A program made the translations under genes and the position numbers. DNA of 64,000 nt from Muriicola sp. Z0-33. GTDB lineage: Bacteria; Bacteroidota; Bacteroidia; Flavobacteriales; Flavobacteriaceae. Position 1 is the first letter of the stretch, and the number at the start of each line of letters is the position of its first letter. Location: positions 1 to 64,000 of the forward strand of contig NZ_JAFMPW010000009.1 of assembly GCF_026126425.1 (NCBI RefSeq), read 5' to 3'. Positions 16,464 through 25,046 of this stretch are shown one piece after another. The notes beneath the pieces were generated by a model. It saw nothing but the letters and a program-made list of their open reading frames with translations, was not told the origin of the DNA and searched no databases.

Positions 16464-17654
16464 ATGAATATAGCCATGTTAGGTTCTGGTTTTATAGCTC
16501 GTTTCTATGCAGAATCTTTGCATGGACAGCGAAGAAAAGACCGTATTGTTACGGTATATTCCAGAAACATTGATAATGCCAAACGATTTGCAGATGACTA
16601 CGGATTAAGCTCCCATTATGATGATATGGAGGAAGCCATTAATAAGGACGAAGTAGATATAGTACTTATTTCACTTCCAAACCACCTTCACGAACCCGCA
16701 GTAGAAGCCTGTGCCAGGGCAAAGAAGCACGTCCTCTGTACCAAACCTTTGGGACGGACAGCCAAGGAGGCTAAGCATATGTTAGAGCTTGTGGAAGAGG
16801 CGGGGATATTTGGCGGTTACCTGGAGGATCTTTGTTATACCCCCAAATTTCTGAAATCAATGGAAAGTATCCGTCAGGGGAGTATTGGCAGGGTACTTTG
16901 GGCAAAATCCAGGGAAACCCATCCCGGGCCTCATAGCGATTGGTTTTGGGATAAGGAGCAATCCGGGGGTGGGGCAATTATTGATTTGGGTTGCCATTGT
17001 GTAGAGATTAGCCGGAATTTTATAGGGAAAAATATAAAACCACTTGAAGTAATGTGCTGGGCAGCAACTCAGGTACATCCCATTGATGCTGAAGACCACG
17101 CCATTGGTTTGGTGAAGTATGCCAATGGTGCTATTGGACAGTTTGAGGTCAGCTGGGCATTCAGGGGTGGGATGGACCTAAGGGATGAGGTTATGGGGAC
17201 AGAAGGAACTATCTGGGTCAACAGTTTTTTGCGCACCGGTTTTGAAATGTTCAGCAGTGGTAAAGGCGATGGATATGTGGCCGAAAAAGCGGAAGTGAAC
17301 AAAGGCTGGTTGTTTCCTGTTGGGGATGAAGCTCATGAATTGGGCTACCCGCATATGTTTACAGATATGTTTGAGGCCATTGAGGAAAACAGGGACCCTC
17401 TCGAAACCTTCTACGATGGTTACGTGGTTAATGCAATTCTGGACGCCGCTTATAAATCTGCCGAGACTAAGTTGTGGGAACCTGTTGTGCTCGAGATTTG
17501 GAGGGGAGACGATGAAACAGTGTATAACAAGGAGTATACTTCCTATGATGATGAATTTTATCTCATAAAGGAAGAAGTTTTGCCAAATGGGGATGCTAAA
17601 CTCATATTAAAAAACAAAAAAACAGGGGAGCTGGTCCAAAAAACTACCTCCTAA
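16464..17654 (+). CDS. Gfo/Idh/MocA-family oxidoreductase
   Basis: 396 residues without a signal peptide. The Rossmann loop is NIAMLGSGFIARFYAESL, the EKP motif is present as VLCTKPLGRTAKEA, and the substrate domain contains GGGAIIDLGCHCVEISR with its conserved Asp/His. A -7-like element TAAATTTG lies at 16400-16407. Cytoplasmic location separates it from the exported DUF1080 partner, so it may act on imported sugars. The stop codon overlaps the convergent PhyH gene by 4 nt. Substrate unknown. Confidence 0.9.
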   Translation: MNIAMLGSGFIARFYAESLHGQRRKDRIVTVYSRNIDNAKRFADDYGLSSHYDDMEEAINKDEVDIVLISLPNHLHEPAVEACARAKKHVLCTKPLGRTAKEAKHMLELVEEAGIFGGYLEDLCYTPKFLKSMESIRQGSIGRVLWAKSRETHPGPHSDWFWDKEQSGGGAIIDLGCHCVEISRNFIGKNIKPLEVMCWAATQVHPIDAEDHAIGLVKYANGAIGQFEVSWAFRGGMDLRDEVMGTEGTIWVNSFLRTGFEMFSSGKGDGYVAEKAEVNKGWLFPVGDEAHELGYPHMFTDMFEAIEENRDPLETFYDGYVVNAILDAAYKSAETKLWEPVVLEIWRGDDETVYNKEYTSYDDEFYLIKEEVLPNGDAKLILKNKKTGELVQKTTS

Positions 17655-18475
17655 GACTTAAGTTTATCTATGGTCTGATCTACTTCAGGATCTAGCCAAT
17701 CAGATTCTGGCTCCTGATCGAACCCCGTCAGGGCTGCACTTTTAATTGCGTTGGGACCCACTTTTTTCAGGGGGGTATAACTAGCATGTTGACTTTCCTT
17801 ATATGGACTATTGCGTGCAGCATTATAACAGCAAATTAGCGACCATCTTGGATGTTCAGATTTGTTTTGATCTGATCGATGTAAAATATTACAATCAAAA
17901 AACATAGCATCGCCGGGATCCATTTCGCAATACACCAAAGGAAATTTGGACTTGGCCACATTTACCTTTTCCATATCTGCTCCGGCCTGGTCTCCCGTCA
18001 AAGCATGGTCTACCCTGCCCATAGACTGAGAGCCTTTAAGTACCTGTAAACATCCATTTTCACGGGTAGCTTTGTCTACCGCAATAGTAACACTTGTAAG
18101 CAACGGCTGTAGCAAACCAAAGTTATACCAGTAACCGTAATCCTGATGCCAGGTCCAGGCCCCACCTACTTTTGCATCTTTTAGGATCATTTTTGAATGG
18201 TAATGATAAACCTCCCCCTGCAGTAATGCTTCAGCGATATTAACAAGACGCTCACTCCTTGCAAACATCCCATAAATAGTATTTCCCGGATGATTCCAAA
18301 TAGAAAGCCGCACACTGCCTCCTTCACCATCGTCTCGCCCATAAGACCGCTTGTCTAATTCCCGATCTGCCAGGGCCGATTTTTTTAGCAAAGCTATTTC
18401 CTCGGCATCAAATAAATTTTTCAGCAGAAGGAAACCATCTTTTCTATAGGCGGCTATTTGTTTTTTATTCAACAT
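17651..18475 (-). CDS. Phytanoyl-CoA dioxygenase (PhyH) family protein
   Basis: The 274-residue protein shows the Fe(II)/2-oxoglutarate dioxygenase facial triad: His and Asp in TWHQDYGYWYNF, and the distal His in MFFDCNILHRSDQN, followed by a PRWSLICCYNA segment with the 2-oxoglutarate-binding Arg. No signal peptide. Bacterial PhyH proteins hydroxylate diverse small molecules. Its place between sugar oxidoreductase and glycohydrolase-fold genes suggests a role in that catabolic set, but no substrate can be given. Confidence 0.88.
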   Translation of the reverse strand: MLNKKQIAAYRKDGFLLLKNLFDAEEIALLKKSALADRELDKRSYGRDDGEGGSVRLSIWNHPGNTIYGMFARSERLVNIAEALLQGEVYHYHSKMILKDAKVGGAWTWHQDYGYWYNFGLLQPLLTSVTIAVDKATRENGCLQVLKGSQSMGRVDHALTGDQAGADMEKVNVAKSKFPLVYCEMDPGDAMFFDCNILHRSDQNKSEHPRWSLICCYNAARNSPYKESQHASYTPLKKVGPNAIKSAALTGFDQEPESDWLDPEVDQTIDKLKS

Positions 18476-18692
18476 GCTATATACATCTAATACTACCTTG
18501 AGATATTAAAAATACTAATTTAAATACGAAAATATTCTCCTAACCGACAGCCGGTTTAAGTTGTAGCATAGATGGTCAAACCCAGAATTTCCCTATTCTA
18601 TTTAATATATTTTACTATTTTGTATGAGGTCTTGTAACCAGAGTTGAAACCAAAATTTATTCAGGGAGTAAATCAGTCATATAATAAAAGAA

Positions 18693-20345
18693 ATGAGGAT
18701 TATTAGTGTATGGACTCTAGTATTATTTATGAGCTTTTCGCAAGCCATAATAACAGATGAAGGCCTCAATTTCCCCGACAATAGGATTGATTTTAAGAAC
18801 AAAAAAGATACACTTGTTTTAAACAGAACCCTTTACAAGGATAAATTAAAAGGTTTTTGGTTGGGCAGTTGTATTGCTAACTGGACAGGCCTGCCCACAG
18901 AGAACAAGCGAACAGATTTCCCCTTCTTTACCGATGCCGATTTTGGTAGCGGTAAGTATAACTATGTTTTGGATGAGGATCCCTGGGGTGCAGACGATGA
19001 TACCGATATAGAATATGTCTACCAACATGCCATAGAGAAATTTGACAACCCCTTGTTGAGCGGACCGCAGATAAGTGCTGAATGGAAAGAACATATAAGC
19101 TTGCCATTGTTATGGGTTTCTAACCTGGCTGCCCTCGGGCAGATGCAGAATGGTGCAATTCCGCCTGCAACTTCATTACCAGAAAACAACCCAATGTGGG
19201 ATATGATAGACGCCCAACTAACAACCGAGATTTTTGGAGCATTGGCCCCCGGACGGCCAGATTTTGCGCTCCAGATGGGACACCTACCTGTGCGGACAAC
19301 TGCCTATCTGCACTCGGAATGGGCAGCTGAATTTTACATAATTATGTATGCGTTAGCTGCCAGGACCAATCCGGAGCAAAGTAGAAAGGAGCAAACCCAA
19401 TGGATGGCTGCTCAGGCCCGAAAAAGAATCCCTGAGTGGTCTTATATAGCAGATATGTACGACTTTGTAAAACAGTCTTACGAGAATAACGACGATAAGG
19501 AAAATTGGGAAAAAACCAGGGATGAAGTTGCCCGCCGATACCAGCATACTGTCACCTCCGGCTATAATTATAAGTACCCCTGGGATGCGGGGATTAATTT
19601 TGCCGCTTCCATGGTTAGCCTGTTTTATGGAGAAGGGGATTATAAAAAAACCATCAGAATAGGAGTAATGTGCGGTTGGGATTCTGATAATCCTGCTGCC
19701 ACCTGGGGGGGGTTATTGGGGCTGCTCTACGGACATGAAGAATTGGAAAACCACTTTGGCAAAACCAACTTTTCTGAAGATTACAATATTGCCAGGACCA
19801 GATACAAGATGCCAATACCATTAGATAATTTTACCGCTATGGCAGACCGGGGCCTATTAATAATTGATAAAATAGTTAAGGAACATTTAGAAGGAAAAAT
19901 ATCGGGAGATAATTGGTCAATTCCCCTGGGCGAATCTGAAATTGTAAAGGCAGGAGCGCAGGAAATTTTTGTACCATGGATAACGATTGAGGACAATGAT
20001 CCGGCATGGGAGTATAATGGATTTAAATCCGAATACAATAATTGGAATGCTTCAGGGGCTTATTTGGCACGGGGTTATGCCAATTGCAGTGCTGAAATCA
20101 CCTTTGTGGGGAAGGCAGTGCAATATTACGCGTATAGAAGTCCTAAGGGAGGAAACGTTAATATAATTCTGGATGGTATTCCCATGGGAACTTATAGTTT
20201 AGAAGACAATTCTAGCAGCCATGGCCAGTACTATGTAAAAATATTCGAGAAACTTAATCTTGACCCGGGAGCACATACCATTAAGATCATTGGAGACGCT
20301 ACAGAAAAAGAGAAGACTATAGACATGCTTTCGATCATTCCTTAG
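18693..20345 (+). CDS. Exported ADP-ribosylglycohydrolase-fold protein with C-terminal beta-sandwich
   Basis: A paralogue of the protein at 8783-10186 with a cleavable-type signal (SVWTLVLFMSFSQA). The DraG-fold core has KGFWLGSCIANWTGLPTE, DDDT at 101-104 and GWDSDNPAATWGGLLG near residue 328, so both dimetal motifs are kept. It is longer than its paralogue (550 residues) because of a domain from about 425 to the end (ITFVGKAVQYYAYRSPKGG, VNIILDGIPMGTYSL, LDPGAHTIKIIGDA), a pattern typical of galactose-binding-like carbohydrate-binding modules. An exported enzyme with a probable sugar-binding module argues for a glycoside substrate, not protein ADP-ribose (inference). Confidence 0.8.
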   Translation: MRIISVWTLVLFMSFSQAIITDEGLNFPDNRIDFKNKKDTLVLNRTLYKDKLKGFWLGSCIANWTGLPTENKRTDFPFFTDADFGSGKYNYVLDEDPWGADDDTDIEYVYQHAIEKFDNPLLSGPQISAEWKEHISLPLLWVSNLAALGQMQNGAIPPATSLPENNPMWDMIDAQLTTEIFGALAPGRPDFALQMGHLPVRTTAYLHSEWAAEFYIIMYALAARTNPEQSRKEQTQWMAAQARKRIPEWSYIADMYDFVKQSYENNDDKENWEKTRDEVARRYQHTVTSGYNYKYPWDAGINFAASMVSLFYGEGDYKKTIRIGVMCGWDSDNPAATWGGLLGLLYGHEELENHFGKTNFSEDYNIARTRYKMPIPLDNFTAMADRGLLIIDKIVKEHLEGKISGDNWSIPLGESEIVKAGAQEIFVPWITIEDNDPAWEYNGFKSEYNNWNASGAYLARGYANCSAEITFVGKAVQYYAYRSPKGGNVNIILDGIPMGTYSLEDNSSSHGQYYVKIFEKLNLDPGAHTIKIIGDATEKEKTIDMLSIIP

Positions 20346-20692
20346 TCTTAATATTCAACTTAACTTAAGGAATACAACCTTCTTGAAGAGATATACATTG
20401 TTGAGTTTCAAATAAAGCCAAACACACAAGATCCCTCTCGCCGTTCGGGATAAGTTCAACTTACAATTTTGATTTCGTCCAGAAGACTTTTCAAAATGGA
20501 GTTTCACTTAATTAAAAAAGAGCCCCGTCTTTACGATCAGGACTCTTTTACGAGAACACTATATGAAAATGAAAAAAATTATATAACTAACTATTTACAG
20601 GATAAAAATAGGTCACAAGACAGGAGGGGAAAAAGAAATGATGTGTAAGCCTCAAAAGATGTGGTGAAAATGTAAAATAGGCCGGAAAAGCA
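20346..20692. other. Gene-free interval with a bidirectional-type terminator
   Basis: The 347 nt between two convergent genes hold no ORF with protein-like features. At 20514-20549 the arms AAAAGAGCCC and AGGACTCTTTT form an imperfect hairpin with T-tracts on both strands, suited to terminating galK (leftward) and perhaps the rightward gene. A small inverted repeat GATCCC...GGGAT occurs near 20430-20452. Nothing else was recognised. Confidence 0.5.
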
Positions 20693-21835
20693 CTATTTTT
20701 TATAAATAATAGAGGTTCCTTTGCTCGGAAACCCTTCAAAGGAGGTGAGCCTTAGGCCAAATTCTTCGTAGTAGACGGCTGAAATTGCCCGTATATAATC
20801 ATCTACGACATCTTCATGCACCAGATTGATAGTGCATCCACCAAAGCCGCCTCCCATTTGCCTGGCTCCCAGTACTCCCGGGATTCCTTTGGAAAAGTTA
20901 ACCAGGAAGTCAGATTCAGGACAACTGATCTCGTACAATTCACTAAGGCCAGAATGCCCGTCGTATAATATCTTACCCGCTGTTTTCAGGTCATTTTCCT
21001 TTAAGGCCTTGGTCATTGCCATCACCCTTTCATTTTCTTCAATGATAAACATACAGCGTTTGTAGATGGTATTATCCATTTCATCTTTTACTGTTTTGAG
21101 CATTTCCAATGTTGCATCTCTAAGTGTGCCGACAGTATCATATTTTTTCTTCAGGATGGCCACACCTTGTTCACACTCCATTTTTCTGGTATTGTATTCA
21201 CTACTGGCAAGATTATGCGAAACATGGGTGTTTAAAAGCACAATTTTATAGGGCTCCAGGTTAATCGGGATATATTCGTGTTCCAGGGTGTTGCAATCCA
21301 GTAAAATTACATGGTCTTCCCTACTCATAACTGAGGCAAACTGGTCCATAATACCGCATTGAGTGCCTACAAAGGTATGCTCTGCTTTTTGTGAAAGGGC
21401 CACAATATCTGATTCAGATAGTCCAAGATTAAATAATTGGTTAAGGCCAAATGCCATTCCACATTCCAGGGCTGCTGAAGAACTAACACCAGATCCTAAT
21501 GGAACCGTGCTTTCCAATGTACAATCAAAACCCCTTAGCTCATCTGTTAGTTTTTGTATTTCGTTAATTACCCCAAGTACATAATTTTCCCATTCCGTAA
21601 TACTGCGAACTACTTTACGCAAGTCTATGGTAAGGCTCTTGTCGAAATCCTTGCTATATACTTTGCATATATGTTCGCTTTTATTTTTTCTAAACCTGAA
21701 GGTGATTTTTTTATTGATAGCCGTGGGCAGTACGTAACCCATGTTGTAGTCTGTATGCTCCCCGATGAGGTTAATGCGGCCAGGCGATTCTATAATAAGA
21801 TCGGGGTCGAATGAATTCATGGTATAAATATCCAT
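20693..21835 (-). CDS. galK: Galactokinase
   Basis: The 380-residue GHMP kinase phosphorylates galactose to galactose-1-phosphate at the head of the Leloir pathway. The galactokinase signature is SPGRINLIGEHTDYN near residues 18-31. The ATP loop is LGSGVSSSAALECGMA, and the C-terminal motif is GARQMGGGFGGCTINL. No other Leloir gene (galT, galE, galM) is in this window. Divergent from the DUF5009 membrane protein with 135 nt between. Confidence 0.95.
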   Translation of the reverse strand: MDIYTMNSFDPDLIIESPGRINLIGEHTDYNMGYVLPTAINKKITFRFRKNKSEHICKVYSKDFDKSLTIDLRKVVRSITEWENYVLGVINEIQKLTDELRGFDCTLESTVPLGSGVSSSAALECGMAFGLNQLFNLGLSESDIVALSQKAEHTFVGTQCGIMDQFASVMSREDHVILLDCNTLEHEYIPINLEPYKIVLLNTHVSHNLASSEYNTRKMECEQGVAILKKKYDTVGTLRDATLEMLKTVKDEMDNTIYKRCMFIIEENERVMAMTKALKENDLKTAGKILYDGHSGLSELYEISCPESDFLVNFSKGIPGVLGARQMGGGFGGCTINLVHEDVVDDYIRAISAVYYEEFGLRLTSFEGFPSKGTSIIYKK

Positions 21836-21970
21836 AATTGTTATTAATTACCCATGCTTTATCTGTCACAAAAAAGGATTCTTTTGTTTTCTTCAGAGAC
21901 AAGGGGGTATTGTTGGCCTACTTTATTACATAAATTGTAAATTGAAATACCATAACCAACAATAAGCAGT

Positions 21971-23077
21971 ATGACCCAGACCAGTACAGATGTTACCAAA
22001 CGTCTTTTTTCATTAGATGTATTTCGAGGTCTGACCATGTTTTTTCTTGTTGCAGAAGCAGCAGATTTTCACCATAACTTTTATGAGTTTGTTAAGGACA
22101 GTGCTATTTGGTCTTCCATTGCTGAACAGTTGCATCATCACCCTTGGCACGGGCTAAGATTTTGGGATCTTATCCAACCCTTTTTTATGTTTATTGTCGG
22201 AGTAGCTATGCCCTTTTCGTTACGAAAGCGATTGGCGTCTGGAACCCGGAAGGCTGCTACACAACATATTTTAAAAAGGTGTTTCCTGCTTTTTGCATTT
22301 GGGGTGTTACTGCATTGTGTTAATAGTGGTGCCCTGGTTTGGGAGTTATGGAATGTCCTGGTGCAATTGGCATTCACTATTTTAATTGCCTATGCAATAA
22401 TGAATTACTCTCATAAATCTCAAATCGCTTTTGCCGTAGGATTGCTGATACTCACCGAGATATTGTACAGAGTCTATAATCCTGCGGACCCCTTTAACCA
22501 GGGACAGAGTTTTGGTTCTTTTATGGACATGGTACTTATGGGTAAAGTGAATAGCGGATATTGGGTTACTATCAATTTTATTCCGACGGCTGCACATACA
22601 ATTTGGGGGGTAGTTTGTGGACAGCTGTTACTTTCAAAAAAATCGGCCTCCGAAAAACTCAGCCCATTAGTGGTATACGGTGCTTTGCTTCTGGTGTTGG
22701 GTTATGGTTTAGACCTATTGGGCGTTACCCCTATAATTAAAAGGATCGCCACCACTTCTTTTACCCTGGCATCAGGAGGATGGGCTATATTGGTATTGGC
22801 GTTGTTCTATTGGTGGATAGATATTAAAGGGAATAATAGAAAATGGCTGCGTATATTCTCTGTGGTGGGCACCAATTCTATATTTATTTATCTGCTAGCC
22901 GAAACGGTGGGGGTTCAATGGTTCAGGGGCTTTGGCAAGATCTTTACAGAAGGGTTGCTTTCACCTATTGGCTTGCCCGATGGCCTTATCATGGTTATAA
23001 ATTCACTATTTGTGCTCTTTATGTTCTGGTATATCACTTACTTTCTGGACAAGAAAAAAGTGTACTTTAAAGTTTAA
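21971..23077 (+). CDS. DUF5009 / HGSNAT-like membrane acyltransferase
   Basis: 368 residues with around ten hydrophobic segments. The start RLFSLDVFRGLTMFFLVAEA and the following HPWHGLRFWDLIQPFFMFIVGVAMPFSL are the family hallmark; its conserved His is thought to carry the acyl group across the membrane. Relatives of heparan-alpha-glucosaminide N-acetyltransferase acetylate amino sugars, and bacterial members occur in polysaccharide-use loci. The sugar substrate is not evident. A terminator follows at 23099. Confidence 0.85.
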   Translation: MTQTSTDVTKRLFSLDVFRGLTMFFLVAEAADFHHNFYEFVKDSAIWSSIAEQLHHHPWHGLRFWDLIQPFFMFIVGVAMPFSLRKRLASGTRKAATQHILKRCFLLFAFGVLLHCVNSGALVWELWNVLVQLAFTILIAYAIMNYSHKSQIAFAVGLLILTEILYRVYNPADPFNQGQSFGSFMDMVLMGKVNSGYWVTINFIPTAAHTIWGVVCGQLLLSKKSASEKLSPLVVYGALLLVLGYGLDLLGVTPIIKRIATTSFTLASGGWAILVLALFYWWIDIKGNNRKWLRIFSVVGTNSIFIYLLAETVGVQWFRGFGKIFTEGLLSPIGLPDGLIMVINSLFVLFMFWYITYFLDKKKVYFKV

Positions 23078-23098
23078 TGTTTTACCACTTTTATAAAG

Positions 23099-23129
23099 AA
23101 AAAACCGATGTCTTAGTACACCGGTTTTT
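23099..23129 (+). terminator. Intrinsic terminator after the DUF5009 gene
   Basis: AAAACCG and CGGTTTT pair across a short loop and are followed by T residues, 22 nt after the stop codon. Confidence 0.75.
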
Positions 23130-23335
23130 GCTAAACTAACTCAAACTTAGGCTTTTGAAATCAGCCTTGTTGCAAAGGTCTTAAATAACTTTGTATTAAG
23201 TAGTTAAGTAATTGTCAAAGGTGTATTAAATAAATCCCAATATTTGGTTACGTATTTGATTACTTTGTCGCATCCGACTGACAAGAACTTTTTATTCCCT
23301 GACCTTGCCACATATGGGATTTTGAAATTGAATTA

Positions 23336-24364
23336 TTATTTTGAAATACCCAAAGCTTCCTTAGGGTTTTCAACAAAAATCAAATCGATCTGTTCCTTAC
23401 TAAATCCCTGTTCGTAGAGCCTTTTAAGTAAAATTTCTGAAATGGTATTGTAAGGGGTACTGTTCCCGTTTTCAAAAGGTTTTAAAGTCAAATCACCTTC
23501 TGTGTATTCCACGGACCAGCCATCGTCATGGGATAGCAAAAGCCTCGATAACAGAGATTTATCGTGTAAGGCAACTATCATGTTGAGGTATTCTTCTATC
23601 CGGGTTTCGCTTACTCCATCAAGGCTGATCCATATACCTTCTCTGGCCATCTCAATACGCTCTTCATTTTTTCCATTCTGGGCATGTACCCAAATGAGTT
23701 TGTTTAAATCAAAATTGTTCTTTTTCGCTAACCGATACTGGGATTTGATACTTATTCCGTCGCCTGTATGTACAGCCAGGGCCATTCCTGTAGTTGAACC
23801 CAATAGCAGCCCGGCCTTGAATATTTTTTGCTCAATACTGTCCAGTTCTCCCTTTCCAACTCCAAGTTTTATAAAACCTGGTCTGATTCCGGTAGCTGAA
23901 ATCCCTTGTTCCCATTCTTTTAGCCAAGTAGCCGCAATAGATTGGGGGCTTAAACTATAAACGCTTTCCGGAAGGTATTTTTTGTCTACCGCTGCATAGT
24001 ATCCTGTATTGGTGATAATGTTGATTCCGGAACGTTCCGATAGTTGCTGTAATAGTTCCACGTTCTTACCTATATGGCTTGGAGTACATTCTACAAGGGT
24101 AGTATACCCTAAAGTCTTCAGATTGTTGAGGTGGGGTAAAATTAAATTAATCGCTTTTTCCTGGTCTTTGAATGGCTGGTTGGGGTTCCTCGTACCTTCA
24201 AAATTTGTAACAATATGTTCATGTACCAGGGTTTTGCCCATTTCTTCAACCGCCAGTTTTCCTTTGACGGTCATGATATAGTTGCTGTCTTGCCCATATA
24301 GGAATTGACAAAAACAACCCATATAGAACAGTAGGATGGTTATACGACTGGGAATGAATTTCAT
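23336..24364 (-). CDS. Exported phosphotriesterase-family amidohydrolase
   Basis: 342 residues with a signal peptide (FIPSRITILLFYMGCFCQF). Binuclear metal ligands of the family are present: LVHEHIV (His48, His50), a GFIKLGVG lysine that would be carbamylated, AVHTGDG, WVHAQNG, and LLSHDDGW with the terminal Asp. Members include phosphotriesterases, lactonases and sugar-lactone or formyl hydrolases. In this sugar-rich setting a lactonase role is as likely as organophosphate hydrolysis (inference). The 258 nt before it hold only the terminator described at 23099. Confidence 0.85.
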   Translation of the reverse strand: MKFIPSRITILLFYMGCFCQFLYGQDSNYIMTVKGKLAVEEMGKTLVHEHIVTNFEGTRNPNQPFKDQEKAINLILPHLNNLKTLGYTTLVECTPSHIGKNVELLQQLSERSGINIITNTGYYAAVDKKYLPESVYSLSPQSIAATWLKEWEQGISATGIRPGFIKLGVGKGELDSIEQKIFKAGLLLGSTTGMALAVHTGDGISIKSQYRLAKKNNFDLNKLIWVHAQNGKNEERIEMAREGIWISLDGVSETRIEEYLNMIVALHDKSLLSRLLLSHDDGWSVEYTEGDLTLKPFENGNSTPYNTISEILLKRLYEQGFSKEQIDLIFVENPKEALGISK

Positions 24365-24441
24365 TTTAAGGTGATGTTACTTCTCCTGGTTTATTAATGA
24401 CAAGGACAAGATAACAATTAAAGTCCTGAAATAAGATCTTC

Positions 24442-24891
24442 TTAGGACTGCATTAGTTGTTCAAGGTGTTCACTATCAATAACATATTCGGTGATCTTAA
24501 AGACCTCTTTTCGGTTTTTCCTAAACGATTTTACAAAATCTGACATTTCTTCTTCAAGATGCTCATGTTCTGTTTTAATGATACCGGCATCTTTATGATT
24601 AGGGTCTTCAACTAAACGCCCCAATTGAATTACATGTTTTTTAACCTTTTCCAGTAAATCTTTATTTGTTTTGTTCAATTCGTACAATTCCTTTTTGATC
24701 TCCCTCACCAAGCTAAGATTTTCGGACTTTGTAATCCACATAAAATACTTGTCTACCAGATGATGCAAGAAAATGAGGTCGTCACTATAAAATTCAAGAT
24801 CCGATTTCCAATGTCCGGTTAATACATAGAGTTCATCCCAGGGGCCATTCTCTAGCGCATTGGGTTGCTGGGTATATTTTGTATCGTTCAT
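24442..24891 (-). CDS. Conserved-looking cytoplasmic protein, helical, function unknown
   Basis: The start at 24891 (149 residues, NDTKYTQQPNALENGPWDELYVL...) is chosen over 24942 because a promoter-like element lies at 24918-24925, inside the longer frame. The protein is charged and predicted mostly helical, with repeated Leu/Lys/Glu heptad-like stretches (EIKKELYELNKTNKDLLEKVKKHV) suggesting a coiled coil. I recognise no family. It is divergent from the USP operon and shares its CRP/FNR-boxed control region, so a role in the same stress response is likely. Confidence 0.65.
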   Translation of the reverse strand: MNDTKYTQQPNALENGPWDELYVLTGHWKSDLEFYSDDLIFLHHLVDKYFMWITKSENLSLVREIKKELYELNKTNKDLLEKVKKHVIQLGRLVEDPNHKDAGIIKTEHEHLEEEMSDFVKSFRKNRKEVFKITEYVIDSEHLEQLMQS

Positions 24892-24917
24892 AATAAATAT
24901 TTCAAAAGTTACAGCTA

Positions 24918-24961
24918 TAAATTTAGTGAAGGCATCAGTCAATCAATATGATAAAAGTCAT
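24918..24961 (-). promoter_or_regulatory. CRP/FNR-type box and -7 element for the leftward gene
   Basis: ATGATAAAAGTCAT (24948-24961) matches ATGAY-N4-RTCAT exactly. On the minus strand TAAATTTA (24925 down to 24918) matches TAnnTTTG with one change. The box centre (24954.5) is 29.5 bp from the start of the -7 element, which places it near -41.5, the class II activator position. Confidence 0.6.
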
Positions 24962-24978
24962 CTATAAAAACCTAGTGG

Positions 24979-25022
24979 ATGACCAAGATCATTCTTTGTC
25001 CCTGGGGGATTGTATAGTTTCG
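24979..25022 (+). promoter_or_regulatory. CRP/FNR-type box and -7 element for the USP operon
   Basis: ATGACCAAGATCAT (24979-24992) matches ATGAY-N4-RTCAT exactly. TAGTTTCG (25015-25022) matches TAnnTTTG with one change, again 29.5 bp from box centre (24985.5) to the start of the -7 element. The two boxes in this divergent region are 31 bp apart, about three helical turns, so they lie on the same face of the DNA. Confidence 0.6.
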
Positions 25023-25046
25023 TATAAATAACTTAATACCTCCACA

